From Hyphomicrobiales bacterium (GTDB taxonomy: Bacteria > Pseudomonadota > Alphaproteobacteria > Rhizobiales > Rhizobiaceae), in NCBI GenBank assembly GCA_900466005.1, contig UEGQ01000013.1:62001-126000 (forward strand): a stretch of DNA of 64,000 nt, read 5' to 3'. Under the pieces are notes generated by a model, which was not told where the DNA came from, made no database searches, and worked only from the letters and a program-made list of their open reading frames with translations. A program made the translations under genes and the position numbers. Below, piece after piece: positions 32,605 through 42,603 of this stretch (the first letter of the stretch is position 1; every line of letters begins with the position of its first letter).

Positions 32605-33699
32605 TCATGCTGCGGCCTCGCAGGCGTGGAAGCTCTTTTCCAGCTTTTCGCGGTCGAGGTCGCGGCCGATGAAGACGAGACGGCTTTCGCGCTTTTCGCC
32701 GTCCTTCCACGGGCGCTGGTGATCGCCCTCGATGATCATGTGCACGCCCTGGACGACATAGCGTTCCTCGTCGTCCTTGAAGGCGATGATGCCCTTGAGG
32801 CGGAGGATGTTCGGACCGTCGGTCTGGGTCACCTTCTGGATCCACGGGAAGAAGCGGTCGGGATTCATCTCGCCGCCGCGCAGCGAGATCGAGGTGACGG
32901 TCACGTCGTGGATGGCGGACGGGCCATGATCGTGGTGGTGATGATCGTGCCCGTGGTGGTGATGGTCGTGATCATGGTCATGATGGTGGTGATGCCCATG
33001 ATCGTGGTCACAGCCGGGACCACAGACATGGTCGGGATCATCGTGGTCGAGGAAGCTCGGATCGTTCTCCAGCGCGCGCTCGAGATTGAAGGCGCCCTGG
33101 TTCAGCACCTTTGCGAGGTCGACGCCCGAGCGGGTGGTCGTGTAGACGCGGGCAGACGGGTTGATCGCGTGGACGATGTCCTCGATGCGATGAAGCTCGT
33201 GGTGGCTCACGAGATCGGCCTTGTTGATGACGACGACGTCGGCAAAGGCGATCTGGTCCTCGGCTTCGCGGCTGTCCTTCAGCCGGAGCGGCAGGTGTTT
33301 GGCGTCGACGAGCGTGACGACGGCATCGAGTTCGGTCTTCGAACGAACGTCGTCGTCCATGAAGAAGGTCTGGGCGACCGGCACCGGATCGGCAAGCCCG
33401 GTCGTCTCGACGATGATGCCGTCGAAGCGGCCGGGGCGGCGCATCAGCCCCTCGACCACACGGATCAGGTCGCCGCGCACCGTGCAGCAGACGCAGCCGT
33501 TGTTCATTTCGTAGATTTCCTCGTCGGACTCGACGATCAGGTCGTTGTCGATGCCGATCTCGCCGAACTCGTTGACGATGACGGCGTATTTCTTGCCGTG
33601 ATTTTCCGAGAGGATGCGGTTGAGCAAGGTCGTCTTGCCGGCGCCGAGATAGCCGGTCAGGACCGTGACGGGAATAGGTTTTGCTGCAACTTCGGACAT
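32605..33699 (-). CDS. COG0523/CobW-family metallochaperone GTPase with a polyhistidine loop
   Basis: A 364-residue G3E GTPase. Walker A GYLGAGKT is at 16-23, the metal-binding GCVCC at 68-72, INKADL provides G4, and a CobW C-terminal domain follows. Residues 219-259 form a His/Asp-rich insert with 21 histidines, plus CGPGC, well suited to bind Zn, Ni or Co. Family members deliver zinc or cobalt to target enzymes using GTP. I saw no palindromic Zur box just upstream. It is the first gene of the pair with the WD40 gene. Confidence 0.92.
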   Translation of the reverse strand: MSEVAAKPIPVTVLTGYLGAGKTTLLNRILSENHGKKYAVIVNEFGEIGIDNDLIVESDEEIYEMNNGCVCCTVRGDLIRVVEGLMRRPGRFDGIIVETTGLADPVPVAQTFFMDDDVRSKTELDAVVTLVDAKHLPLRLKDSREAEDQIAFADVVVINKADLVSHHELHRIEDIVHAINPSARVYTTTRSGVDLAKVLNQGAFNLERALENDPSFLDHDDPDHVCGPGCDHDHGHHHHHDHDHDHHHHGHDHHHHDHGPSAIHDVTVTSISLRGGEMNPDRFFPWIQKVTQTDGPNILRLKGIIAFKDDEERYVVQGVHMIIEGDHQRPWKDGEKRESRLVFIGRDLDREKLEKSFHACEAAA

Positions 33700-33818
33700 A
33701 GGAACCTCGATGGGTGAACTGGGCGGACAGGTGCCCCCGGTGCGGTTGAGTTCATATAGGCTGCGGCGTGCGACAGTTCAAAGGCTTTGTTGGCGCAGGC
33801 TCGCCTGCCCTTGCGTCT

Positions 33819-34610
33819 CTAATGCAGTTCATCGACGTCGAAGGCGTGAACGTCCTCGAGGAGCTCGACGAGGCCATGGACGGCGTGGGCGATCAGCTCT
33901 TCGCCCTTTTCCGCCGTCGCGGCCGCGGCGTTGCCGGTTACCCCTTGCGGGTTGAGGTCCGCCATCTTCCAGCCGAAGGCATGAGGGCCGTAGGCGCGCA
34001 GATGGGCAAAACGCCGGGCGTAGTCCGCCTGGCGGGAGGGAAAGTCCGCAGACCTCTCCATGTCGACCTTGTCGGGATGAAGCGTCAGCATGACGGACGT
34101 TTCGATATCGCCGCCATGGATGCCGATGGCCTTTTCCTCAGGCGTGACGGCGCCTTCCGGTACGCCGAAGCGGGTCCAGCTCGTCGCCACGGCCAGCATG
34201 GCGAAGCGCACGCGCGCCTCGGTGGCGACGATCGTCATCAGCGGGGAGTTTCCGCCGTGGGCATTCAGCATCACGAACTTGCGGATGCCCTGTCGCGCCA
34301 GATCGCCGGCGATCGAAAGCCAGCGCTCGACGGCCTCGCCATAGCCGAGGCTTCGCGTCCCGGGAACGTCCATGTGTTCGATGGAATAGCCGATCGGCTC
34401 CGCCGGGAGAAAGGTGACGGGCAGGTCGGCGGGGAGGGCGGCGATCAGCCTTTCGACGATCCCCTCGACGATCAGGCGATCCGTCTCGAAGGGCAGGTGC
34501 GGACCGTGCTGCTCATGCGCGCCGAGCGGCAGGACGGCGATCCAGTCGCGGCGCTCCTTCGCGGAGAGATTTGGGTCGTTGTCGGCAAAATTGCGGTGCG
34601 GTCGGGACAT
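33819..34610 (-). CDS. Creatininase-family amidohydrolase
   Basis: A 263-residue protein with metal-binding family motifs: PLGAHEQHGPHLPFETD near residues 27-44 (Glu, His, Asp ligands), NAHGGNSPL near 115-123 and the later HGGDIETSVML with a Glu ligand. Family members hydrolyse creatinine or small cyclic amides, or act in riboflavin/F420-type pathways (ArfB, MftE). Proximity to sarcosine oxidase in the same genome region makes creatinine plausible, but the genes are 13 kb apart, so the substrate is open. Confidence 0.85.
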   Translation of the reverse strand: MSRPHRNFADNDPNLSAKERRDWIAVLPLGAHEQHGPHLPFETDRLIVEGIVERLIAALPADLPVTFLPAEPIGYSIEHMDVPGTRSLGYGEAVERWLSIAGDLARQGIRKFVMLNAHGGNSPLMTIVATEARVRFAMLAVATSWTRFGVPEGAVTPEEKAIGIHGGDIETSVMLTLHPDKVDMERSADFPSRQADYARRFAHLRAYGPHAFGWKMADLNPQGVTGNAAAATAEKGEELIAHAVHGLVELLEDVHAFDVDELH

Positions 34611-34709
34611 TCTTGGACTTTATCCGATCTGCGGACGGCGTTTCAATGCGTTGTAAAGGTTAGCCGGCTTATCATGCCGACGATCAGCGATCACTGTCGG
34701 AGCATAGAG

Positions 34710-35222
34710 ATGGCGAAGAAGGACAAGGCAGACAAGAAGGGCGGCAAGAAAGACAAGGCGGAGAAGAAAAAGGATGCCGGGCGGGAGGTCGTGAACGGCG
34801 CCTTCGCGCCGCTCGTCACGCAGACGGCGCGGTCGCTCAGAACGCTTCTCTCCCGCAATCTTGCCGATTGCGGCCTCTATGCCGGCCAGGATGGGGTCGT
34901 CCAGGCGCTCGCCGGGGAGGATGGCCTGACGCCGGGTGCGCTCGCCCAGAAGCTCGGCGTCAAGGCGCCGACCATGACACGCACGATCGGCCGCATGGAA
35001 GCCCAGGGCTTCGTCGAGCGGCGGGCGGACACGCTCGATCATCGTCTCACCAAGGTCTTTCTCACCGATGGCGGTCGCGCCAGTCTCGAGCGCATCGTGG
35101 CCGCTGCCGAGGCGTGCGAACGAGAGGCGCTGCACGGCCTTTCCGGAAAGGAGGCCAAGACACTGCTGCGGCTGCTTCTGACAGTCGAGGAGAACCTGCA
35201 GTCGGCGATCGGCAAGCGTTGA
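34710..35222 (+). CDS. MarR-family regulator with lysine-rich N-terminal tail
   Basis: A 170-residue protein. The MarR winged helix is clear: LTPGALAQKLGVKAPTMTRTIGRMEAQGFVERRADTLDHRLTKVFLTDGG. The first ~25 residues are a low-complexity basic tail (KKDKADKKGGKKDKAEKKK), unusual for MarR proteins, which could add nonspecific DNA affinity. ATG 34710 has GGAG at 34699-34702. The open frame extends far upstream to 33768 through antisense sequence and is not coding there. Confidence 0.87.
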   Translation: MAKKDKADKKGGKKDKAEKKKDAGREVVNGAFAPLVTQTARSLRTLLSRNLADCGLYAGQDGVVQALAGEDGLTPGALAQKLGVKAPTMTRTIGRMEAQGFVERRADTLDHRLTKVFLTDGGRASLERIVAAAEACEREALHGLSGKEAKTLLRLLLTVEENLQSAIGKR

Positions 35223-35290
35223 AGGTCGCCGAGCGCGACGTCGTTTCACGGCTGAAAACAGGAATTGAAATCCGCAATTAAATTGTTTAA

Positions 35291-35303
35291 TTAAAACGTT
35301 TAA
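35291..35303. promoter_or_regulatory. Candidate LacI-type operator before the second LacI gene
   Basis: TTAAAACGTTTAA is a near-perfect palindrome around AAACGTTT with a central CpG, 59 bp before the LacI start. It is a plausible autoregulatory operator. The flanking AATTAAATTGTTTAATTAA is unusually AT-rich for this window. Confidence 0.5.
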
Positions 35304-35362
35304 TCGCGGGAGGGAGGCGAGGTTTTCCTCCGCGAGCGAACGCGATTGCCCCGGGAGGACAC

Positions 35363-36379
35363 GTGGCACAAAAAGTGAAGCTTTCCACGATAGCCGAGTC
35401 TCTCGGACTGTCGACCGCCACCGTATCGCTGGCCCTGCGCGATAGCCCGCTGGTCGCGGTCGATACGCGCGAGAAGATCAAGGAACAGGCCCGTCATCTG
35501 GGCTATATCTACAATCGCCGTGCAGCCAGCCTCAGGACTTCGCGCTCCGGGATCATCGGCGTCGTCGTGCACGACATCATGAACCCGTTCTATGGCGAAA
35601 TTCTCAAAGCTATCGAAAGCGAGCTCGACCGCAGCCGCCATACCTTCATCCTCTCCAATCACTACGATTCCGTCGAAAAGCAGCGGACGTTCATCGAGAC
35701 GCTGCTGCAGCTCGGCGGCGACGGCGTAATTATGTCGCCGGCAATCGGTACGCCGGAAGAGGACGTCATGCTGGCGGAGGAAAACGGCATGCCGGCGATC
35801 CTCATCGCCCGCTCTATGGAAGGCCTCGACCTGCCGACCTATCGCGGCGACGACAGTTACGGCATCTCGCTCGCCACCAATCACCTGATCGGGCTCGGCC
35901 ATCGGACCATCGCGATGATCGGCGGCACGGACCAGACGTCGACGGGGCGAGACCGCTACCAGGGCTATGTCAATGCGCTGCGCAAGGCTGGCATCGAGGT
36001 CGATCCGGCGCTGCGCATTCCGGGACCGCGCACCAAGCAGGGCGGTTTCGAAGCGGCGGTGCATTTCCTGTCATTGCCGCAGAAGCCGACGGCGGCAGTC
36101 TGCTGGAACGACCTCGTGGCGATCGGTCTGATGAACGGCATCGCGCGCGCCGGCCTCATCCCCGGCAAGGATATTTCGGTCACCGGATACGACGACCTCG
36201 AGGAGGCGTCGATTGCGACACCGGCATTGACGACGGTCTGGAACGGTCAGGCGGAAGTCGGAAGGCTTGCGGCCCGCGCGCTTCTCGATAAACTGGCCGG
36301 CAGTCACGAGCCGGACGGCATCCACCTCATCAAGCCGGAAATGCGCATCCGCCAGTCGACCGGCCCCATCAAGCGATAA
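35363..36379 (+). CDS. LacI-family transcriptional regulator
   Basis: A 338-residue LacI/GalR regulator. The HTH reads KLSTIAESLGLSTATVSLALRD at residues 6-27, followed by a hinge helix (RRAASLRTSRSG) and an effector domain ending GYDDLEEASIATPALTTVWN. It starts at GTG with CGGGAGGAC upstream. The 2-hydroxyacid dehydrogenase gene begins 10 bp later, so regulator and enzyme form one operon, unlike the divergent layout at 4336-5534. Confidence 0.9.
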   Translation: MAQKVKLSTIAESLGLSTATVSLALRDSPLVAVDTREKIKEQARHLGYIYNRRAASLRTSRSGIIGVVVHDIMNPFYGEILKAIESELDRSRHTFILSNHYDSVEKQRTFIETLLQLGGDGVIMSPAIGTPEEDVMLAEENGMPAILIARSMEGLDLPTYRGDDSYGISLATNHLIGLGHRTIAMIGGTDQTSTGRDRYQGYVNALRKAGIEVDPALRIPGPRTKQGGFEAAVHFLSLPQKPTAAVCWNDLVAIGLMNGIARAGLIPGKDISVTGYDDLEEASIATPALTTVWNGQAEVGRLAARALLDKLAGSHEPDGIHLIKPEMRIRQSTGPIKR

Positions 36380-36389
36380 GGAGCAGACC

Positions 36390-37361
36390 ATGGCGATACG
36401 CCCGCGCCCGACCATCCTCGTGCCCGGTCGTATCAATCCCAAGGTCATCGAAAGGCTCGAAGACCGTTTCGAGGTCCTGCGCGTGCCGCACGGACCGGAG
36501 CTGGAGCTTGGCGAGGCGGAGGCCGAGCGTGTTCGCGGCGTCGCCGTTTCCGGCGCCCTGCCGGGGCGCTGGATCGCGCGGCTTCCCCATCTCGAGGTGA
36601 TTTCGAGTTTCGGCGTCGGCTATGATGCGGTCGACGTCGCAGAAGCCGCAGGCCGCGGGATCGTCGTCACCAACACGCCGGACGTGCTGAACGACGAGGT
36701 CGCCGACACCGCGGTCGCCTTGCTCATCAACACCGTTCGCCAGTTGCCGCAGGCGGAAACGTGGCTGCGCCAGGGTCGATGGGAACGTGAAGGGCCGTTT
36801 CCCCTCTCGCCGCTTTCTCTCAAGGGCCGGCATGTCGGCATTCACGGGCTTGGCCGCATCGGCCTCGAAATCGCGCGCAGGCTCGAACCCTTCAAGGTCA
36901 GGATCAGCTATCACACCCGCCGACCGCGAACCGATCTCGGCTACGGCTACTTTCCCTCGCTGACGGCCCTTGCCGAGGCAGTCGATACGCTGATCTCGAT
37001 CGTTCCGAAAACGCCGGAAACCTTCAAGGCAATCAATGCGGAGGTGCTTTCGGCGCTCGGCCCGAACGGCGTCCTGATCAATGTCGGCCGCGGCTGGACG
37101 GTCGATGAGGAGGCGCTGATCGCAGCCCTTCGCGACGGCACGATCGCCGGCGCCGGCCTCGACGTCTTTCAGGACGAACCGCATGTGCCGCAGGCGCTGC
37201 TCGGCTTTCCGAACGTCTCGCTGCTGCCGCACGTGGCCTCGGCCTCCGTGCCGACGCGCAACGCCATGGCCGATCTGGTCGTCGACAATCTGATTGGCTG
37301 GTTCGAGACTGGCCGGGTCCTGACGCCGGTGCCGGAAACGCCGCAGAAGGCAGCCGAGTAG
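36390..37361 (+). CDS. D-isomer-specific 2-hydroxyacid dehydrogenase
   Basis: A 323-residue NAD(P)-dependent enzyme. The Rossmann motif GIHGLGRIGLEIARRL is near 152-167. The catalytic Arg is in NVGRGWTVDEEAL, the Glu in DVFQDEPHVP and the His in LLPHVASAS. It is closest in style to glyoxylate/hydroxypyruvate reductases, converting 2-keto to 2-hydroxy acids. ATG 36390 follows AAGGAGCAG. Cotranscription with a LacI regulator suggests a role in sugar-acid breakdown. Confidence 0.9.
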   Translation: MAIRPRPTILVPGRINPKVIERLEDRFEVLRVPHGPELELGEAEAERVRGVAVSGALPGRWIARLPHLEVISSFGVGYDAVDVAEAAGRGIVVTNTPDVLNDEVADTAVALLINTVRQLPQAETWLRQGRWEREGPFPLSPLSLKGRHVGIHGLGRIGLEIARRLEPFKVRISYHTRRPRTDLGYGYFPSLTALAEAVDTLISIVPKTPETFKAINAEVLSALGPNGVLINVGRGWTVDEEALIAALRDGTIAGAGLDVFQDEPHVPQALLGFPNVSLLPHVASASVPTRNAMADLVVDNLIGWFETGRVLTPVPETPQKAAE

Positions 37362-37375
37362 CGGTCTCTATCGCC

Positions 37376-38137
37376 TCACGCCGTGAGCGCCCGCGCGCTC
37401 GCATAGGTGCGCACGGCCTCGCCGAATGCTTCGAAGAGGGCGCGGGAGGGCTTGTCGGTTTCGGCCCAGTATTCCGGATGCCATTGCACGCCGACGGCGA
37501 AGCCGCGGGCGCCGATCACGGAAACGGCCTCGATCGTGCCATCTTCCGCCACGGCTTCCACCTGCAGCCCGGGCGCCGTCTTCGAGATCGCCTGGCGGTG
37601 CAGCGAATTGACCTTGACCTTGCCGGCGCCGAGATAGCGGGCGATGCAGGAACCCTCGGCGACGATCACGTCCTGGCGGATCGAGAAGGCGACGTCGCGT
37701 TCGACGCCGGCCGGCTTGCGGTGATCCCAGACACCGGGCTGTTCGTGGATCTCGGTGGCGAGCGTGCCGCCGAGCGCGACGTTGAGTTCCTGTATGCCGC
37801 GGCAGATCGCCAGAAGCGGAATGCCCCGTTCGAGCGCCCGGCGGATGAGCGGCAGGGTAGTCGCATCGCGTGCCGGATCGAACGGCCCGTCGCTCTCTTT
37901 GGCCTCGGCACCATAGAGGGAGGGGTGCACATTCGTCGCCGAGCCGGAGACGAGCAATCCGTCCACGCGGTCGAGCAGTGCATCCGTGTCGTTGCCTTCC
38001 TCGAAGGCCGGAATGATGAACGACATCACGTCGGCGACTTTGAGTGCCGCGCGGACATACTGATTCTGTGCCGCATGCCAGAGGGTGCCGTCGAACTCCC
38101 GGATGTCGGCGGGAATGGCGATGATCGGCTTCGGCAT
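37376..38137 (-). CDS. Gamma-glutamyl-gamma-aminobutyrate hydrolase-family (C26) protein
   Basis: A 253-residue class I glutamine amidotransferase-like hydrolase (PuuD type). Cys112 in AICRGIQELN is the nucleophile; His220 and Glu222 in VQWHPEY complete the triad. PuuD removes glutamate from gamma-glutamyl-GABA in putrescine breakdown. Two adjacent ATGs occur; the second (38137) has GGAG six bases upstream. The frame open from 38353 is not credible. It converges with the dehydrogenase gene, 14 bp apart. Confidence 0.87.
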   Translation of the reverse strand: MPKPIIAIPADIREFDGTLWHAAQNQYVRAALKVADVMSFIIPAFEEGNDTDALLDRVDGLLVSGSATNVHPSLYGAEAKESDGPFDPARDATTLPLIRRALERGIPLLAICRGIQELNVALGGTLATEIHEQPGVWDHRKPAGVERDVAFSIRQDVIVAEGSCIARYLGAGKVKVNSLHRQAISKTAPGLQVEAVAEDGTIEAVSVIGARGFAVGVQWHPEYWAETDKPSRALFEAFGEAVRTYASARALTA

Positions 38138-39546
<1,409 letters not shown>

Positions 39547-39570
39547 GCTTCTGCCGCGGACAAGGATACA

Positions 39571-39605
39571 GAGCCCCGGGAGCGATCCCGGGGCTCTTCT
39601 TTTTG
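39571..39605 (+). terminator. Rho-independent terminator of the TRAP receptor gene
   Basis: A perfect 11-bp stem GAGCCCCGGGA / TCCCGGGGCTC with loop GCGA, followed by TTCTTTTTG. Confidence 0.92.
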
Positions 39606-39632
39606 TCGTGGCATGCACGAAGAGTAATGCAG

Positions 39633-39666
39633 CAAAAAGCAACGGCGCCTCGCGGGCGCCGTTGCT
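39633..39666 (-). terminator. Rho-independent terminator of the TRAP permease operon
   Basis: A 12-bp perfect stem AGCAACGGCGCC / GGCGCCGTTGCT with loop TCGCG, directly after the permease stop; the five A residues at 39634-39638 give a T-tract on the minus strand. Confidence 0.9.
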
Positions 39667-39673
39667 CGTTTTC

Positions 39674-41512
39674 CTACTTGATGACCGGAGGTTGGCTCAG
39701 GTCCATGTTGGGGCTTGTCGCACCGGGTGCCGGGACCGGCGCAGGAGCCGGTTGCTCGCCGCCGAGATTGAGCGGCGGCAGGCCCATCGAGGGCGCTTGC
39801 GAACCTGTGCCGCCGAGTGGCGGCAGGCCGAAGTTCGGCGCACCGGTTCCGCCGTCCTGGCCGAGCGGCGGCAGGGACATGCCCCCGCCCTGGCCAAAGC
39901 CCGGAACCTCGATCTTTACGTCGGCAGGGTTGATCGTTTCCACACTCGACTTGTAGCGCATGACCAGGCCGGGGAAGGCGATGACGACCATGATCATGAC
40001 GAACTGGATCACGATGTAGGGAAGGACGCCCTTGTAGATGTCCAGCGTCTTCATGCCATCCATCATCCTGCCGGTCGGTTCGTCCTTCCAGCGCCCTGCC
40101 GGCGCGATGGAGCGCAGGTAGAACAACGAGAAGCCGAAGGGCGGGGTGAGGAAGGAGGTCTGCAGGTTGATCCCGAGGATGACGCCGAACCAGACGAGAT
40201 CGATGCCGAGTTTCTCCGCGACCGGCGCCAAGAGCGGCACCATGATGAAGGCGATCTCGAAGAAGTCGATGAAGCAGCCGAGGATGAAGACGATGATCGT
40301 GACGACGATCAGGAAGCCGTATTCGCCGCCCGGAAGCGCCGTCAGCAGCTCCTCGATCCAGACATTGCCGTTGATGCCGTAGAAGGTCAGGCCGAAGACG
40401 CGGGCGCCGATGAGGATCATCATCACGAAAGCCGAGAGCTTCGTGGTGGCGTCGAGAGCGTGCTTGAGGGTGGGAAGCGAGAGACGTCCCTTGAGGGCGG
40501 CCATGATGAGGGCGCCCGTCGCGCCCATGGCGCCGCCTTCGGTCGGCGTCGCGATGCCGAGGAAGATCGTGCCGAGCACCAGGAAGATCAGCGCCAGCGG
40601 CGGGATCAGCACGATGATGACCTGCTGCGCAAGCCGCGAGATCAGGTTGAGGTTGAACTGGCGGTTGGCAAGCGCGACGAGATAGACGGCGACCACACCG
40701 AAGGCGAGCGCTGCGACGAGGCGCCATTCGGGACTTGCGATACCGGTAAAGAGGTATTTGTGCCCGATGAAATAGAGGGCGGCCGCCGCCGCGATCATCG
40801 CCGCCAGCGATGTCACGCCGCCGCCGAGGGTGCGGGCCTCGAGCGGCAGGGCAGGGGCCCATTTGGGGCGGATCAGCGAGATCAAGAATATGTAGGCGCA
40901 GTAAGCGCCGACGATCAGGATCGCCGGATAGAGTGCGCCGACATACATGTCGCCGACCGAGCGGCCGAGCTGGTCGGCCATCACGATCAGGACGAGCGAG
41001 GGCGGAACGATCTGTGCCAGCGTGCCCGATGCGGCGATGGTCCCGGCGACCAACGGGCGATTGTAGTTGTAGCGCAACATGATCGGGAGGGAGATCAGGC
41101 CCATCGCCATGACAGAGGCAGCGACGACGCCGGTGGTGGCTCCCAGCAGGGCACCGACGAGGATGACAGCGTAGGCGAGACCGCCGCGGATCGGTCCGAA
41201 CAGCTGACCGATGGTATCCAGCAGGTCCTCCGCCATCCTCGAGCGTTCGAGGATCAAGCCCATGAAGGTGAAGAACGGGATGGCCAGCAGGGTGTCGTTG
41301 TACATCACGCCGTAAATGCGGTCCGGGTGGGACTGCAGGAGCGGCCAGAACAGCCGGATCTCCGGCGAGATTGCCGAGAGTTCGACGCCGACCGCGAAGT
41401 AGATCAGGCCGCCGGCGGCGAGGGTGAAGGCCACGGGATAGCCGAGCAGCAGCATCAGCATCACCGAGGTGAACATGATCGGGGCGAGATTGTGGGCGAT
41501 GAAATCGATCAT
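39674..41512 (-). CDS. TRAP transporter large permease with repetitive Pro/Gly-rich tail
   Basis: A 612-residue DctM-type permease with many membrane helices (for example FTSVMLMLLLGYPVAFTLAAGG, GGAMGATGALIMAAL, GCFIDFFEIAFIMVPLLAPV, TSFLTPPFGFSLFYLRS). It is longer than a standard DctM (about 430) for two reasons: extra hydrophobic helices in the middle (about 205-300), and a C-terminal tail of about 75 residues after the last helix with three LPPL(G/N) repeats, rich in Gly, Pro and Gln. It begins 1 bp after the small permease gene and imports the receptor-bound carboxylate using an ion gradient. Confidence 0.92.
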   Translation of the reverse strand: MIDFIAHNLAPIMFTSVMLMLLLGYPVAFTLAAGGLIYFAVGVELSAISPEIRLFWPLLQSHPDRIYGVMYNDTLLAIPFFTFMGLILERSRMAEDLLDTIGQLFGPIRGGLAYAVILVGALLGATTGVVAASVMAMGLISLPIMLRYNYNRPLVAGTIAASGTLAQIVPPSLVLIVMADQLGRSVGDMYVGALYPAILIVGAYCAYIFLISLIRPKWAPALPLEARTLGGGVTSLAAMIAAAAALYFIGHKYLFTGIASPEWRLVAALAFGVVAVYLVALANRQFNLNLISRLAQQVIIVLIPPLALIFLVLGTIFLGIATPTEGGAMGATGALIMAALKGRLSLPTLKHALDATTKLSAFVMMILIGARVFGLTFYGINGNVWIEELLTALPGGEYGFLIVVTIIVFILGCFIDFFEIAFIMVPLLAPVAEKLGIDLVWFGVILGINLQTSFLTPPFGFSLFYLRSIAPAGRWKDEPTGRMMDGMKTLDIYKGVLPYIVIQFVMIMVVIAFPGLVMRYKSSVETINPADVKIEVPGFGQGGGMSLPPLGQDGGTGAPNFGLPPLGGTGSQAPSMGLPPLNLGGEQPAPAPVPAPGATSPNMDLSQPPVIK

Positions 41513-41513
41513 G

Positions 41514-42059
41514 TCAGTGTCCCGTCACTTCGTGGCTGTCTTCGGACGGGTCCTTGAGGTAGCCGAACACGATTGCTGCCCGCTTGATGATCTCGGACAC
41601 TGCCTGGGCGCTCAGGAGGAGGAAGCCGACGAGAATGGCGGCTTTCGCCGGCCAGACGATCAGGCCTCCTGCGCTCGAGGATATCTCCCCGATCCTGTAG
41701 GAGTTCCAGAACCACGGCCAGGCGAGCCAGGTCATCAGGAAGGAGAAGGGAACGAGGAAGATGGTGTGCAGGATCAGGTCGATCCAGTTGCGTGTCCGTC
41801 TGCTCCACCCGCCGGAAATGATGTCGATGCGGATATGCTCGTTCTTGAGCAGCGCATAGGCGGCTGCGAGCATGAACACCGTTCCGTAGAGATACCACTG
41901 CAGCTCGAGCCAGGCGTTCGACGAGATGTCGAACATCTTGCGGACGACGGCGTTACCTGCACTGATGAGGACGGCGGCGAGCAACAGCCACGACACCCAG
42001 CGTCCGATTGCACCGTTGATCGCGTCGATCAAACGGCTGATCGCCAATAGTAATGACAT
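41514..42059 (-). CDS. TRAP transporter small permease (DctQ type)
   Basis: A 181-residue four-helix membrane protein. Its helices include WLLLAAVLISAGNAVVRKMF and LILHTIFLVPFSFLMTWLAW. The middle ELQWYLYGTVFMLAAAYALLKNEHIRIDI carries the family signature EhQWYLF-xxxFLLGAxYALxxxxHVRVDI. ATG ending 42059 is preceded by GGGAGAG; the longer frame to 42257 has no family sequence. It is the first gene of the permease operon. Confidence 0.92.
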   Translation of the reverse strand: MSLLLAISRLIDAINGAIGRWVSWLLLAAVLISAGNAVVRKMFDISSNAWLELQWYLYGTVFMLAAAYALLKNEHIRIDIISGGWSRRTRNWIDLILHTIFLVPFSFLMTWLAWPWFWNSYRIGEISSSAGGLIVWPAKAAILVGFLLLSAQAVSEIIKRAAIVFGYLKDPSEDSHEVTGH

Positions 42060-42603
42060 ATCGGTTTCTCTCCCTAAAACCCGTAGTTTCCCATAGAGCA
42101 AGGGTGAGGATGGTGCAACCGCGGCATCATTAGGCCTCGGCGAAGCAGGGCAGGTGTCCGCTGGGGGTGCCGGCAAGTCGACGGCCGGGGGCATGACTCG
42201 TCCCCAGCCGCACCCGTAGCGCGGTCCTCGCCCGGCAACGGCGTTGATCCTCGTCAAATCGTCCGGAATTCTGGCGATCTATACAGTCTCGGGCCGATAT
42301 GGCACAGTTTGACCCGTGGATCAGGGAATTTGGTAATTGATTAGCGATTGTTGATGTATTGCGGTCGCGGTTTGGTCCGCCCTCGGAAATTTAGACTAAA
42401 GACTAAAGTGGTTTCAGTAATATTCGAGGGGTAACCCTGGCTTGGCGGCCTTTCCCGGGGCCTTGCCGCATGTCGTCGGCCGGCTGCCGGATTGCCAAGG
42501 GTAATGCCCGACGGGTACCGGACTGCGGAGATTCGTTCATACTTGCGCAATCAAATCTTAATTTCTTCTTTATACCGTGCCCGTCGCGGAGGAGGCTCCC
42601 TGG
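42060..42603. other. Divergent intergenic region, TRAP operon / EAL gene
   Basis: 544 bp with no convincing gene on either strand. The left third is GC-rich and untranslated; from about 42270 to 42580 the sequence is AT-richer. It includes a tandem GACTAAAGACTAAA near 42395-42409 and TAATTTCTTCTTTATACC just before the EAL gene. Promoters for both flanking genes must lie here. No RNA family was recognised. Confidence 0.45.

Noticed and set aside
33700-33818. Zur box before the COG0523 GTPase
   Set aside because: No long AT-rich palindrome of the Zur type is visible between this gene and the creatininase-family gene.
39608-41557. 649-residue open frame antisense to the TRAP permease
   Set aside because: Composition dominated by D, E, R, H and Q from reversed hydrophobic codons; no domain.
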